36,660 nucleotides of DNA from Pedobacter sp. (GCA_014378705.1 JACMND010000002.1:1-36660); one strand, 5' to 3'; positions 14,772 through 23,898 are shown, counted from the first letter of the stretch. Translations and numbers: made by a program. Notes: a model not told the origin generated them from the letters alone.

Positions 14772-16904
14772 ATGTCTAAAAGCAAATCAAATAGTTTTGA
14801 TCTGGTACTTACCAAATTGATTTCTGATGTTTTTGAAAAAAGCGGTAACAAGCCGTTAAATTACAAACAGGTTGCCGCCAAACTAAACCTTGATGACCCG
14901 GAAACAAGAGAAGCGGTGCTTGAAATTTTAAAACAGGAAACCAGAAAAGGTGTGCTTTCTGAACCTGAAAAAGGAAAATTCCGGTTAAACGAACTGAAGA
15001 CTTACGTAACAGGACGGGTAGATATGACCGCCGATGGTTCTGCCTTTATTGTTAACGAAGACGAGTTTGAGAATGACATATTTATTGGTCCGCGTAAGCT
15101 CCGAAATGCGCTGCACAAGGATATCGTGAAGGTTTATGTGTATGCCAAAAGTAAAGGGCGCAAAAAGGAAGGTGAAGTTGTTGAGATTATTGAGCGTGCC
15201 CGGATGGAATTTACCGGCATTGTTAAATTGTCGGATAAATTTGCTTTTCTGATACCGGATGATCGTAAAATGCTGCACGATATTTTTATTCCGCTAAGCG
15301 ATATTCTTGGAGCAGAAAATGGTGAAAAAGCTATCGCCGAAATTGTTGACTGGCCGGAAGGCGCTAAAAACCCAATTGGGCGAATTAAACATGTTCTGGG
15401 TAAGCAGGGTGATAATAATACGGAGATGAACGCCATCCTGGCGGATTACGGTTTTCCTCTTTCCTTTCCGGTTGAAGTTGAAAATGAAGCTAACGCTATT
15501 TCGGATATTATTTCATTGGATGAAATTGCCCGGAGACGGGATTTCAGAAATGTATTAACTTTTACCATTGACCCGGCTGATGCCAAGGATTTTGATGACG
15601 CTATTTCTTTTCAAAAACTGAAGAATGGCAATTATGAAATCGGCGTTCATATTGCTGATGTAACTCATTACGTAAAACCCGATTCGGCTTTAGATAAAGA
15701 AGCGTTTGAACGCGGAACTTCGGTTTACCTTGTTGACCGTGTGATCCCTATGTTACCAGAAAGGTTATCGAACGGTCTGTGTTCTCTACGCCCAAATGAA
15801 GATAAGTTGTGTTTTGCCGCAGTTTTTGAACTGGATGCCAAAGCCAATGTACTAACCCAATGGTTCGGCAAAACGGTAATACATTCTGATAAACGTTTTA
15901 GCTACGAGGATGCCCAGGAAATTCTTGAAAATAAAACCGGTATTTACAGCGAAGAACTACTTAAACTGAATGAGCTGGCTTATATTCTGCGTGCGGAAAA
16001 ATTTAAACACGGGGCGATCAGTTTTGAAACGACCGAAGTTAAGTTCAACCTGGATACTGAAGGTAAACCGATTGGCGTTTACATCAAAGAGCGGAAAGAT
16101 GCCCACAAACTGATTGAAGATTACATGCTGCTGGCCAACAAAAAAGTGGCTGAGTTTATCGCTAAAAAAGGAAAAGGAAATCAAAAATTAACCTTTGTCT
16201 ACCGTTCGCACGATGCGCCAAACGAACAAACGCTGCAAACCTTCGCTACCTTTGCCTTAAAGTTTGGCTATAAAATAAACACCACATCCAGTCAGGAAGT
16301 TGCCCGTTCGCTCAATCATTTAATGGCCGATGTGGAAGGCAAAAAAGAACAGAACGTTTTAACCCATCTGGCTATCCGCTCAATGGCTAAAGCAGTTTAC
16401 ACGACTAAAAAACACAGCCATTATGGTTTGGCCTTTGATTTTTATACACACTTCACCTCTCCTATCCGCCGATATCCGGATGTGATGGTGCATCGGCTAT
16501 TGGAACATTACCAGGATAACGGAAAGTCTGTAAGCGAAGAGGCTTACGAAAAAATGTCTGTCCATTCGTCGCAGATGGAGAAAAAAGCCGCAGATGCGGA
16601 GCGGGCTTCCGTTAAATACAAACAAGCGGAATACCTAAAAGATAATGTGGGCGAAAAATATACAGGCATTATTTCCGGATTAACTGAATGGGGAATGTAT
16701 GTGGAAATCATCGAAAATAAATGCGAAGGCATGGTTCGCTTACGCGATATAAACGATGATTTTTATGTGCTGGATGAAAAGAATTACTGTATCATCGGCC
16801 AGCGTAAAAAGAAAAAATACCAGTTAGGAGATGAGGTAACGATTGTGGTTAAAAAGGTGGATTTGAGCAAGAGGCAAATTGATTTTAACCTGGTGACGGG
16901 GTAA
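14772..16904 (+). CDS. rnr: Ribonuclease R
   Basis: 710-residue processive 3'-5' exoribonuclease of the RNB family. An N-terminal winged-helix/cold-shock region (NYKQVAAKLNLDDPETREAV; GRVDMTADGSAFIV) precedes the RNB catalytic domain with the metal-binding motif DPADAKDFDDAIS, then GVHIADVTHYVKPDS and RVIPMLPERLSNGLCSLRP. The S1 domain is near the C-terminus (YTGIISGLTEWGMYVEI ... DLSKRQIDF). The RNB end shows HYGLAFDFYTHFTSPIRRYPD. Degrades structured RNA, including rRNA and tmRNA-tagged mRNA. Single gene, 280 nt after its upstream neighbour; convergent with the OmpA operon. A short basic stretch (RKKKKYQ) lies in the S1 part instead of a long Lys tail. Confidence 0.96.
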   Translation: MSKSKSNSFDLVLTKLISDVFEKSGNKPLNYKQVAAKLNLDDPETREAVLEILKQETRKGVLSEPEKGKFRLNELKTYVTGRVDMTADGSAFIVNEDEFENDIFIGPRKLRNALHKDIVKVYVYAKSKGRKKEGEVVEIIERARMEFTGIVKLSDKFAFLIPDDRKMLHDIFIPLSDILGAENGEKAIAEIVDWPEGAKNPIGRIKHVLGKQGDNNTEMNAILADYGFPLSFPVEVENEANAISDIISLDEIARRRDFRNVLTFTIDPADAKDFDDAISFQKLKNGNYEIGVHIADVTHYVKPDSALDKEAFERGTSVYLVDRVIPMLPERLSNGLCSLRPNEDKLCFAAVFELDAKANVLTQWFGKTVIHSDKRFSYEDAQEILENKTGIYSEELLKLNELAYILRAEKFKHGAISFETTEVKFNLDTEGKPIGVYIKERKDAHKLIEDYMLLANKKVAEFIAKKGKGNQKLTFVYRSHDAPNEQTLQTFATFALKFGYKINTTSSQEVARSLNHLMADVEGKKEQNVLTHLAIRSMAKAVYTTKKHSHYGLAFDFYTHFTSPIRRYPDVMVHRLLEHYQDNGKSVSEEAYEKMSVHSSQMEKKAADAERASVKYKQAEYLKDNVGEKYTGIISGLTEWGMYVEIIENKCEGMVRLRDINDDFYVLDEKNYCIIGQRKKKKYQLGDEVTIVVKKVDLSKRQIDFNLVTG

Positions 16905-17230
16905 AATTTATATTTAGGGATGAAGGTCGGATAATTCTTGGGATGATGGTGAAATTAATTAAAGGACACCTAATCAAAAAATAAGGCCTTTAACTTTTAA
17001 GGCAATAGTTTAATTCAGCAGGATTAAAAAAATTTGCAGAATTAAAATTTGCTACAACCCGTAATTGGCGATCATATAAGATGGTATACAATACAAGTTA
17101 GAACCTCTTCATCTTAAAATTAATTGCCCACTTTTCCAGCACCTATACGCTGCCAAAAATTAATCAGGATAAAGCAATAGTTAATTAAAAAAGCATGTTA
17201 AATCTAAGCAAATTCCTAGCTTATGATCCC
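16905..17230. other. Convergent intergenic region
   Basis: This 326-nt region separates the ends of rnr (plus) and the OmpA-like gene (minus). A modest hairpin, GCCTT-N8-AAGGC (16986-17003), could end rnr transcription although no T-tract follows. No open frame longer than about 13 codons with a start was found, and no repeat or RNA gene was recognised. Confidence 0.4.
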
Positions 17231-19210
17231 CTATATTCTGGCAATTGAAGCATTCACGTTGCCCGCTTTTATTTTAATGATTTTAAACTCCGTACGTCGG
17301 TTTGCCTGGTGGTCGGCTTCAGAGCAGGAATTTTTAAACCGGCAACTTTTTAGTAGTTCAGATTCACCCAAACCTTTTGCCACATACCTTGTAGAATTTA
17401 CACCATTATTTTGCAAATAAGCTACGGTAGATTCTGCTCGTTTTTGAGACAGTATTAAATTATAAGCCGCCGTTCCGCGTGAATCAGTATGCGAACGCAT
17501 TTCGATTATGACATCTGGTGTGGTTTTCATAAATGAAACCAACTTACTCAGATCACTTGCAGCATCCGGGCGGATATTCCATTTATCAAAATCGTAATGT
17601 ATATTGTTTAAACGTACAAGGTAAGCCGCATCACTCTTTTCTAGTTGAAAATTAACACTAAATGTAGTAGATTCTTTTAGGCCAAAAGTAGAGATTTGCC
17701 CTTGTTTATCTGTAAAGAAACGGTTATCGTCGCCTTTTACAGTGTAATTCTGATCAGGCTCCAGATCAAATCTAAAGTTGCCCGAAGCATCAGAAAGCAC
17801 AGAGCTTTTTTTACCCGTTTCTGAATTAATTAAATGAATTAATAACCCCGACATTGGTTCGCCGGTGATTTTATCTACAATCTTTCCTTCTATAGCCAGA
17901 GCCAGAACTTTAACCTCCGGCTTTGAATAAGAAAATTTATAGATGTCATCTAATCCGCGGCCACCGTTTCTGTTAGATGAAATAAATCCATTCTGATCAT
18001 TTGTAAACAAAATTCCAAAATCATCTTTTGGAGAGTTTATGGGGGATTTCATGTTTTCTACGTTGCCGAATTCATTAAAAGCGCCGCTTGCACTAAAAAT
18101 ATCCAGTCCACCCATTCCTACATGCCCTTTTGAAGAAAAGTATAATTTGCCATCTAAACCTACATACGGAAAACCTTCATCATCTTTAGAATTTATGTTT
18201 ATTCCACAGTTTGCTGCTCCACCCCAGGTTCCGTCAGTATTGCGTTTAGAAGCATAAATGTCTGTGCCACCTTGTCCGCCGGGCATATCAGAAGCAAAAT
18301 ATAATGTATTTCCATCGGCTGATATTGCCGGATGCTGAACAGAAAATTGAGCATCTAAATTAAAAGGCAAAGCAACCGGCTGATTCCAGTTATCACCATT
18401 TTTAACAGCGCAATAAATATAGTTTCGGCCGATAATCTTTCCTTTCCCCTTTTTAGAACCTTCCGCCTCAGAGCGTGAAAAATAAACGGTATCGCCATTA
18501 GTGGTAAATACTGCCGGCCCGGTATGAAACTCATTATTTATTGGTGATGGAAGTATGGATACTTTTGGAGAAGTACCGCCATTGCTTTCATATAACTTCA
18601 AATACGGATTTCCTGTCCAGCCATAAACTTCCTTATTGCTTTTATCTTTAGCCTCATCGCCCTGTGTAAACCATCTATCAGAAACAAAAACAAAACCTGT
18701 TTTATATTTTACAGGCGAAAATTCAGAATACTCCGAATTCATGGCCATTTCATTATCCACATGTACATTGGCTTCCGGGTTTTCCGCCCACATTTTAGCC
18801 GCGTCGCAGGAGTTTGCTAAAAATTCAGCTTCCTGGGTTTTCTGTAAATCCTTTTGACCGTACAACTGGAAGTTTTGCTTTGCCTGATCAAATTTTGAGT
18901 TTTGCTTTAAAGCTTCTGCATAATATTTATAATTTACAGGTTCAGCATCCTGGTAAGAAATAACCATCGCGTAAGCTTGTTCCGCAGCCTGTGTATTGTT
19001 TATAAACCGATAGCAATTAGCCAGTTTTTGAGCTACCAAAAGGGAAGGCTTTTTTTGCATCACTTTCTCATAAAGCTCAAGAGCAAACTTGTAATCATAT
19101 TTGTCGTAATATTTATTTGCTTTTTCTACATTGTCAGAAAAAATATTCTGAGGTAGGAAGTAAGTAAATAAACAAAAAACGGATGCGATTAAAATCTTTC
19201 TGTAATTCAT
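17231..19210 (-). CDS. OmpA family protein with TPR and PD40 propeller (T9SS-associated)
   Basis: 659-residue exported protein. Signal peptide 1-25 (KILIASVFCLFTYFLPQNIFS), TPR-like helices about 28-165 (EKANKYYDKYDYKFALELYEKV), a WD40-like PD40 propeller about 180-430 with repeats such as PAISADGNTLYFASDMPGGQGG and FSSKGHVGMGGLDIF, a carboxypeptidase-regulatory-like beta domain about 438-520, and an OmpA peptidoglycan-binding domain 534-645 (IHYDFDKWNIRPDA, RSHTDSRGTAAYN, NRRTEFKI). This architecture recurs beside PorP/SprF genes and resembles PorE-type proteins thought to tie the type IX secretion machinery or its surface products to peptidoglycan. It is the last gene of a four-gene minus operon, 10 nt after the PorP/SprF gene. 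Confidence 0.92.
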   Translation of the reverse strand: MNYRKILIASVFCLFTYFLPQNIFSDNVEKANKYYDKYDYKFALELYEKVMQKKPSLLVAQKLANCYRFINNTQAAEQAYAMVISYQDAEPVNYKYYAEALKQNSKFDQAKQNFQLYGQKDLQKTQEAEFLANSCDAAKMWAENPEANVHVDNEMAMNSEYSEFSPVKYKTGFVFVSDRWFTQGDEAKDKSNKEVYGWTGNPYLKLYESNGGTSPKVSILPSPINNEFHTGPAVFTTNGDTVYFSRSEAEGSKKGKGKIIGRNYIYCAVKNGDNWNQPVALPFNLDAQFSVQHPAISADGNTLYFASDMPGGQGGTDIYASKRNTDGTWGGAANCGININSKDDEGFPYVGLDGKLYFSSKGHVGMGGLDIFSASGAFNEFGNVENMKSPINSPKDDFGILFTNDQNGFISSNRNGGRGLDDIYKFSYSKPEVKVLALAIEGKIVDKITGEPMSGLLIHLINSETGKKSSVLSDASGNFRFDLEPDQNYTVKGDDNRFFTDKQGQISTFGLKESTTFSVNFQLEKSDAAYLVRLNNIHYDFDKWNIRPDAASDLSKLVSFMKTTPDVIIEMRSHTDSRGTAAYNLILSQKRAESTVAYLQNNGVNSTRYVAKGLGESELLKSCRFKNSCSEADHQANRRTEFKIIKIKAGNVNASIARI

Positions 19211-19220
19211 CTAATTTGTA

Positions 19221-20201
19221 TTAAAAATACCTTGGTGTAGGCATCGCAGTTACTTTTTTATTATTGTTGATAACAAATCCCAACGAAATTTCGTGGGTTC
19301 CATTGGTATAATCTCCCAGGGCAGATAACGAGTAATCATAAGCATAACCCAGGCGATAATTTTTAGCGAAATACATTTCAACCATACCTACCACGGCATT
19401 CTTTTTAAATGTAGTTGCTTCCATATCAGCTTTCGTCCACAAATTTAATCCGCTACGATAAGAAGCCCCAACCCAAACAGCATCTTTAAATAAAAAGAAA
19501 GCATTTAAATCAAGATTGGTAGGTCCCTTAGTATCTTCACGAAACATTATAGAAGGTTTAAATTTAACATTTTCTGTGATATTGGCTAAATATCCGGCAG
19601 TTAAAAAGAAATGTTTTCCCTGCCGGGCGATCACATCTTTTCCGGTTCGCTGATAATTTAATGATTCTGATATCAGATTGGTAACCGAAGCTCCCGCGTA
19701 CAATTTTTCATTGCTAAAATGAATTCCAAATTTACCATCCGGGGCCATGTAATTTTGATTACCGTTCATAAAATTTGGATCGTTCGGATCATCAATATTG
19801 GCACCCGAAGCATTTAAAGAATATTTGGAAACTCCCAATGCCAGCCCAAAGGCTAACCTTGAGTTTTCTCCCATGGGCACACGGTACGAATAATTTGCAT
19901 ACGCGGCAGTTTGAGATTGTAAACCGATCTTATCATTAATAATACTTAAACCTAGACCAACGTTATTATTGCTAAAAAATGCGCCGTCAATAATTATGGT
20001 TTGAGATTTTGGAGAACCCGGTAATCCCACCCACTGATTGCGGTGCAATAAACTGACATTCAGCTCTTCTTTATATCCGGCATATGCTGGATTGATTATC
20101 AGGCTGTTAAACATATATTGACTGAATTGCGGATCCTGTTGTGCGGTAGCTGTTAACCGACATAAACAGAATAAAAGGAATATCATACTATGCTTTCTCA
20201 T
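19221..20201 (-). CDS. PorP/SprF family type IX secretion membrane protein
   Basis: 326-residue outer-membrane beta-barrel protein of the PorP/SprF family. A signal peptide (MRKHSMIFLLFCLCRLTATAQ) precedes the family signature DPQFSQYMFN, then NPAYAGYKEELNVSLLHRNQW and GLPGSPKSQTI. The rest shows alternating aromatic strands (YRLGYAYDYSLSALGDYTNGTHEISLGF) typical of a barrel. I chose the ATG at 20201: a longer frame exists from 20267 but would overlap the previous gene by 65 nt and put a basic stretch before the signal peptide; the chosen start lies one base after the previous stop. Members of this family assist secretion or surface retention of partner proteins with a type B C-terminal sorting domain, and one is encoded directly upstream. 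Confidence 0.93.
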   Translation of the reverse strand: MRKHSMIFLLFCLCRLTATAQQDPQFSQYMFNSLIINPAYAGYKEELNVSLLHRNQWVGLPGSPKSQTIIIDGAFFSNNNVGLGLSIINDKIGLQSQTAAYANYSYRVPMGENSRLAFGLALGVSKYSLNASGANIDDPNDPNFMNGNQNYMAPDGKFGIHFSNEKLYAGASVTNLISESLNYQRTGKDVIARQGKHFFLTAGYLANITENVKFKPSIMFREDTKGPTNLDLNAFFLFKDAVWVGASYRSGLNLWTKADMEATTFKKNAVVGMVEMYFAKNYRLGYAYDYSLSALGDYTNGTHEISLGFVINNNKKVTAMPTPRYF

Positions 20202-20202
20202 A

Positions 20203-21402
20203 TCAATCTTTCTTAACCATAGTAATAAATCCCTTGTACGCCTTTTTAACACCACTTTCTTCAACATTTAAAATATAATAATAGGTGCCGGGATTGAGGT
20301 TTCCTCCGTCCCATGCTTTTGTTGAAGAGTAATTACTAACCTGAAAAACCTTATCTCCCCAGCGGTTAAAAACGCTCAGGTCGTTGTTCGGAAAAAGATC
20401 CAGGTTCTTAATTTCCCATTTATCGTTAATCCCATCGCCATCCGGAGAAAACGCGTTAAAAAATGTGAAAGGACCGTCGGTTTTTATAGCCGCCAGTGTA
20501 AAAGGTAAGTTGGTAATCACTTCCGTAGATGAATATAAAAGATGCTGGTTTAAACCGTCACCAAAATTTCCACTTGTAGGGAATGATGGCCCGGCTTTTT
20601 CCCATATGTTCAACCGGTTGTAATCAACAAGTTGTGTGAAACCTCCATCCTGAACAGAATTTTGGTAAAAACGAATATTTACTTTAGAAGTTCCGTTTTG
20701 CTCAAGTACATAAAAATACTTTTCATATACATTGTCAATGTCAGGCCTTTTACTCATGCGGCTATAACCCGCCGAAGAAGGATCTTTCTTACTGAAGGAT
20801 GCTGAAAAACTGTTTTGTACAGCGTCTTTTGAATCAACTTCAAACGGTCGGTAAAATGATTCCCCGCCGTCTGAGGTTCCGAGAGGAAATTGATATGTAC
20901 TAACAGAATTTATTATTCTAAGCAACCGGCCTTTGTTATCTGTACTTATAAAACCAGAGCTTCGGTCAATTGCATTGGCACTTGAATTTAGAACGGTAAG
21001 TGTGTATTGATCTGTTTTCAATTCCTGATCATTTAAACTTAAGGTACCATTCAAGTCTGTATTAATCTTTAAAGTTTTAGCTGCCGTGCCTGATATGCTG
21101 AGAGATGGAAACTCCGTTTTAAAAGTACCACCAATTGATTGTTGGGCGCCAGACAACTCTACAATTCCAGTTGATTGTTTATTAAAAGCTGTAAATGAGG
21201 GATCGTTATTTTGCCAGTCGGTTTTGACTATCAGCCTGCCGTTATTTAAAATAATTCCGCTTTGATTTGTAAAAGCACCGTCTATGAAAAATATTCCCCC
21301 GTCGGATATTCCAATTTTAGCACCTTTATTAAAAACCTGCGATTTTACCTGCTGCAAATAAGCTCCTGCTAAAAGCAGCATTAACAATAATGTCTTTTTC
21401 AT
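20203..21402 (-). CDS. Secreted protein with gliding-type (type B) T9SS sorting domain
   Basis: About 399 residues. Signal peptide MKKTLLLMLLLAGAYLQQVKS; a beta-rich middle (repeated strands such as GIILNNGRLIVK and LKINTDLNGTLSLNDQEL) that looks like a surface or adhesin domain without a known name; and a C-terminal sorting domain of the CHU_C type, FFNAFSPDGDGINDKWEI, NNDLSVFNRWGDKVFQ, WDGGNLNPGTYYYIL, KGFITMVK. Such a domain directs export by the type IX system and needs a PorP/SprF partner, which is the next gene. I use the ATG at 21402, one base after the upstream stop; an ATG three codons earlier would overlap that gene. Function of the middle region unknown. Confidence 0.9.
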   Translation of the reverse strand: MKKTLLLMLLLAGAYLQQVKSQVFNKGAKIGISDGGIFFIDGAFTNQSGIILNNGRLIVKTDWQNNDPSFTAFNKQSTGIVELSGAQQSIGGTFKTEFPSLSISGTAAKTLKINTDLNGTLSLNDQELKTDQYTLTVLNSSANAIDRSSGFISTDNKGRLLRIINSVSTYQFPLGTSDGGESFYRPFEVDSKDAVQNSFSASFSKKDPSSAGYSRMSKRPDIDNVYEKYFYVLEQNGTSKVNIRFYQNSVQDGGFTQLVDYNRLNIWEKAGPSFPTSGNFGDGLNQHLLYSSTEVITNLPFTLAAIKTDGPFTFFNAFSPDGDGINDKWEIKNLDLFPNNDLSVFNRWGDKVFQVSNYSSTKAWDGGNLNPGTYYYILNVEESGVKKAYKGFITMVKKD

Positions 21403-21403
21403 A

Positions 21404-22624
21404 CTACTCAATTACGGTAATATAGAAAGTAGCTGCAATCGCTGTTGTTGGGGATGCGCTAACATTACTGAATTTTATTTCAACTGTACCCGTTGCAGAA
21501 ACTCTTGCGTAGGCAATGATAAGCCCATCAGGCAATGCAATTGATGGTGATACAATGACAGATGAAGACACCGCCGCACTTGCTATTGCAAAAGTTACAA
21601 TTTGAGAAGTGCCTGCAGCTACTACAGGAATATTTCCAGAGGTACCCGTTTTAATTATGTTCGCAATCGTAGTTCCGTTTATTCCTATGCGTGCGTTACC
21701 GTTTACATCCAGTTTTCGCGATGGTGAAAGAAGACCAATTCCGACATTTCCACCAGAAGAAATTCGTATTCTTTCTACAAGATTGGTAGCAATCGAAAAA
21801 TCTTTCGCATCCCTAGTTCCTATAAAATCTCCGGAGGTTCCGGGAGTTGTTCCGGGATTACCGTTTGTAACCCAAACATTGTTTGGTGTTGGCCCTACAG
21901 GTCCTTTAATATTTGCTGTTAAAGCCCATCCTCCTGCTCCATTTACGTATACATCACCACCATCAACATCCAAATACAAATCATTTAAAACACCTGTTCC
22001 TGATAGAGGCACCCCGCTTCCGCTGGTCCACGTTGCACCATCTGTTCCTTTCGGACCATTTGGTCCAACCGGGCCATTAGGACCCGGAGATCCAGGTGTT
22101 CCGGGTGTTCCAGGTGTTCCAGGAGTACCTGCCGGGCCATCCGGGCCAGTTAAACCAGCCGGACCAGTATTTCCATCAAGGCCTTGGACACCCGTCGGTC
22201 CAGGAGCACCCTGTAAACCGGTTACACCTGCTGGGCCTGTGGTACCGGCGGGACCTAATAATCCTTGAATTCCTTGGGGACCCATCGGGCCATTTGAAAT
22301 ATCGTACCACTGGTCAGTGAGCCAGGTATTAAAGCGCTGTGCTGTAACGTTATAAATTAACAATCCGTTAATTTCAATATTCGTTGTGCCTGTTGGTTGT
22401 AAAGCGTCTCGCTGAGTTGTTGTAAGCCTCGGAATTAATAACCCCTTGGAGCTTGATACAATATCCAAAACGGTTTTGTCATTTGGGGTTTCAGTACCTA
22501 TTCCTACCGAACCACTTTGCGAATACGCATCCGTGGTTAAAGTAATGAAACATAAGATTATCAGAGCCAGTACCTTACCAGCTAAACTGTTAGTCTTAAA
22601 ATAAGAAAGTAAGTTTGTGTTCAT
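21404..22624 (-). CDS. Collagen-like secreted protein
   Basis: 406 residues. N-terminal signal/membrane segment (LAGKVLALIILCFITLTTDAYSQ), a short VGIGTETPNDKTVLDI box typical of Bacteroidota surface proteins and tail-fibre-like proteins, then about 29 uninterrupted Gly-X-Y triplets (residues 112-198; GPMGPQGIQ to GTDGAT), with four consecutive GTP triplets. A second KGPVGPTPNN block and a repeated box (GNVGIGLLSPSRKLDVNGNARIG) come next, then a Ser/Ala/Val-rich globular end. It probably forms a collagen-type triple helix on the surface. No sorting domain is visible, so how it is exported or held is unclear. First gene of the operon with the type B substrate, PorP/SprF and OmpA genes. Confidence 0.9.
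   Translation of the reverse strand: MNTNLLSYFKTNSLAGKVLALIILCFITLTTDAYSQSGSVGIGTETPNDKTVLDIVSSSKGLLIPRLTTTQRDALQPTGTTNIEINGLLIYNVTAQRFNTWLTDQWYDISNGPMGPQGIQGLLGPAGTTGPAGVTGLQGAPGPTGVQGLDGNTGPAGLTGPDGPAGTPGTPGTPGTPGSPGPNGPVGPNGPKGTDGATWTSGSGVPLSGTGVLNDLYLDVDGGDVYVNGAGGWALTANIKGPVGPTPNNVWVTNGNPGTTPGTSGDFIGTRDAKDFSIATNLVERIRISSGGNVGIGLLSPSRKLDVNGNARIGINGTTIANIIKTGTSGNIPVVAAGTSQIVTFAIASAAVSSSVIVSPSIALPDGLIIAYARVSATGTVEIKFSNVSASPTTAIAATFYITVIE
22092..22127. repeat. 9-bp tandem repeat coding Gly-Thr-Pro
   Basis: Four consecutive 9-mers on the plus strand (CCAGGTGTT, CCGGGTGTT, CCAGGTGTT, CCAGGAGTA; 22092, 22101, 22110, 22119) encode GTP-GTP-GTP-GTP on the minus strand in the collagen-like gene. 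Nine base pairs is a multiple of three, so slippage would change triplet number without a frameshift. Confidence 0.6.
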
Positions 22625-22658
22625 AAATGAGCGTATTAATGTTTTCTTTTTCTTTATG

Positions 22659-22676
22659 AGGATTTATAAACATCCT
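22659..22676 (-). promoter_or_regulatory. Inverted repeat upstream of the collagen-like operon
   Basis: AGGAT (22659-22663) and ATCCT (22672-22676) form a 5-bp stem around 8 nt, 35-52 nt upstream of the collagen-like gene start on the minus strand. It may be a leader hairpin or operator; a clear -7 box was not found in this 179-nt divergent region shared with the transketolase gene. Confidence 0.2.
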
Positions 22677-22803
22677 GTGGCGGGGTTTACGAGGCTAATT
22701 CCCAATATGTTTCAACTTATCATTATCAGGCAATTTTATTTTGACAACAAACAACTGTCATTTCAAAACAATAAGTAATTTAGCCCCTCTGATAAAAAAA
22801 AGT

Positions 22804-23649
22804 ATGATACCGGATATTGAAAAATTAACAAACATTGCCATACAAGTAAGAAGGGATATTGTAAGGATGGTTCATGGAAGCCAATCCGGCCACCCGGGCG
22901 GTTCATTAGGCTGCGCCGATTATTTTGTTGCACTGTATTTTCATATAATGCGACACAATCCTGACTTTCAATTAGATGGGAAAAATGAAGATTTATTTTT
23001 TCTATCAAACGGACATATATCACCTGTTTGGTATAGTGTTCTGGCCCGCTCAGGTTATTTTAAGGTGGAAGAACTATCTACATTTAGAAAATTAAATTCC
23101 CGCTTGCAGGGTCATCCCACAACACACGAACATTTACCGGGCATTCGCATCGCATCCGGATCGTTAGGCCAGGGTTTGTCGGTAGCTATTGGTGCAGCTC
23201 AAACTAAAAAATTAAATGCCGATCCAAATCTTGTTTATTCCCTTCACGGAGATGGAGAACTGCAGGAAGGTCAGATTTGGGAAGCAGCTATTTACGCACC
23301 TTACAATAAAATTGATAACCTCATTTCTACTATTGACGTGAATGGTCAGCAAATTGACGGCTCTACTGAAAATGTTTTGTCACTTGGAAACCTTCAAAAT
23401 AAATGGGAGGCATTTGGATGGGAAGTGTTGGAAATGAACGGCAATGATATGCAGGATGTGATTAGAACACTTGAGCTTGCCAAATCAAAAACAGGTAAAG
23501 GTAAACCTATCATGATATTGATGCAAACCGTAATGGGCAATGGTATTGACTTTATGATGCACTCACATAAATGGCATGGCATCGCACCTAATGACGAGCA
23601 ATTGAAAGCTGCACTGTTACAATTAACCAGTACTGAGGAAGACTATTAA
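22804..23649 (+). CDS. Transketolase, N-terminal subunit
   Basis: 281-residue N-terminal half of a split transketolase (pentose phosphate pathway; moves two-carbon ketol groups between sugar phosphates with thiamine diphosphate). Motifs: GHPGGSLGCADYFVALYF, SNGHISPVWYSVLARSG, GHPTTHEHLPGIRIASGSLGQGLS, and the ThDP/Mg2+ motif GDGELQEGQIWEAA with IDVNGQQIDG. I chose the ATG at 22804 (MIPDIEKLTNIAIQVRRD); an in-frame TTG at 22741 gives an N-terminus that lacks family similarity. The C-terminal subunit follows after a 249-nt repeat-rich spacer. The two halves assemble into one enzyme. Split forms are common in Bacteroidota. Confidence 0.93.
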   Translation: MIPDIEKLTNIAIQVRRDIVRMVHGSQSGHPGGSLGCADYFVALYFHIMRHNPDFQLDGKNEDLFFLSNGHISPVWYSVLARSGYFKVEELSTFRKLNSRLQGHPTTHEHLPGIRIASGSLGQGLSVAIGAAQTKKLNADPNLVYSLHGDGELQEGQIWEAAIYAPYNKIDNLISTIDVNGQQIDGSTENVLSLGNLQNKWEAFGWEVLEMNGNDMQDVIRTLELAKSKTGKGKPIMILMQTVMGNGIDFMMHSHKWHGIAPNDEQLKAALLQLTSTEEDY

Positions 23650-23898
23650 AGGAAGCTTTTAAGATTTAGTATTCAATACTTAGTATTAAGATTACTAAAC
23701 TACCCGATTAAATAGATACGAATAGAACTATTACCAATCACTTTTTACGAAGTAAGAAGTACCACCAATAAATACTAAATTTTAAGTACTTAGAATTTAG
23801 ATTAGGTTACGCTACCTCATAACTAAAATATGAATACACTGTAATCAATTGCTTTTTACCAAGTACTATTTACTAAGTACTAACTACAAAATACTAAA
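23650..23898. repeat. Degenerate TACTTAGTA-type repeats between transketolase halves
   Basis: The 249-nt spacer holds many variants of a short palindromic motif: AATACTTAGTATT (23675-23687), AAGTACTT (23784-23791), AAGTACTATTTACTAAGTAC (23861-23880). Two longer stretches are imperfect direct copies: about 23728-23779 (CAATCACTTTTTACGAAGTA ... AATACTAAA) and 23839-23898 (CAATTGCTTTTTACCAAGTA ... AATACTAAA). No open frame is present. It may be remnants of an interspersed repeat; the second copy ends exactly at the start codon of the next gene. Confidence 0.5.

Noticed and set aside
20202-20267. Upstream extension of the PorP/SprF gene
   Set aside because: It would overlap the preceding gene and place a long basic stretch before a good signal peptide; the ATG at 20201 fits the operon spacing.
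21609-22268. 219-codon plus-strand frame rich in Pro-Gly-Val
   Set aside because: It is the antisense of the collagen-like gene; Gly-X-Y coding gives long open frames on the other strand. No signal peptide or start context.
22741-22803. TTG start giving a longer transketolase N-subunit
   Set aside because: The extra 21 residues do not resemble the family; the ATG at 22804 gives the normal N-terminus.
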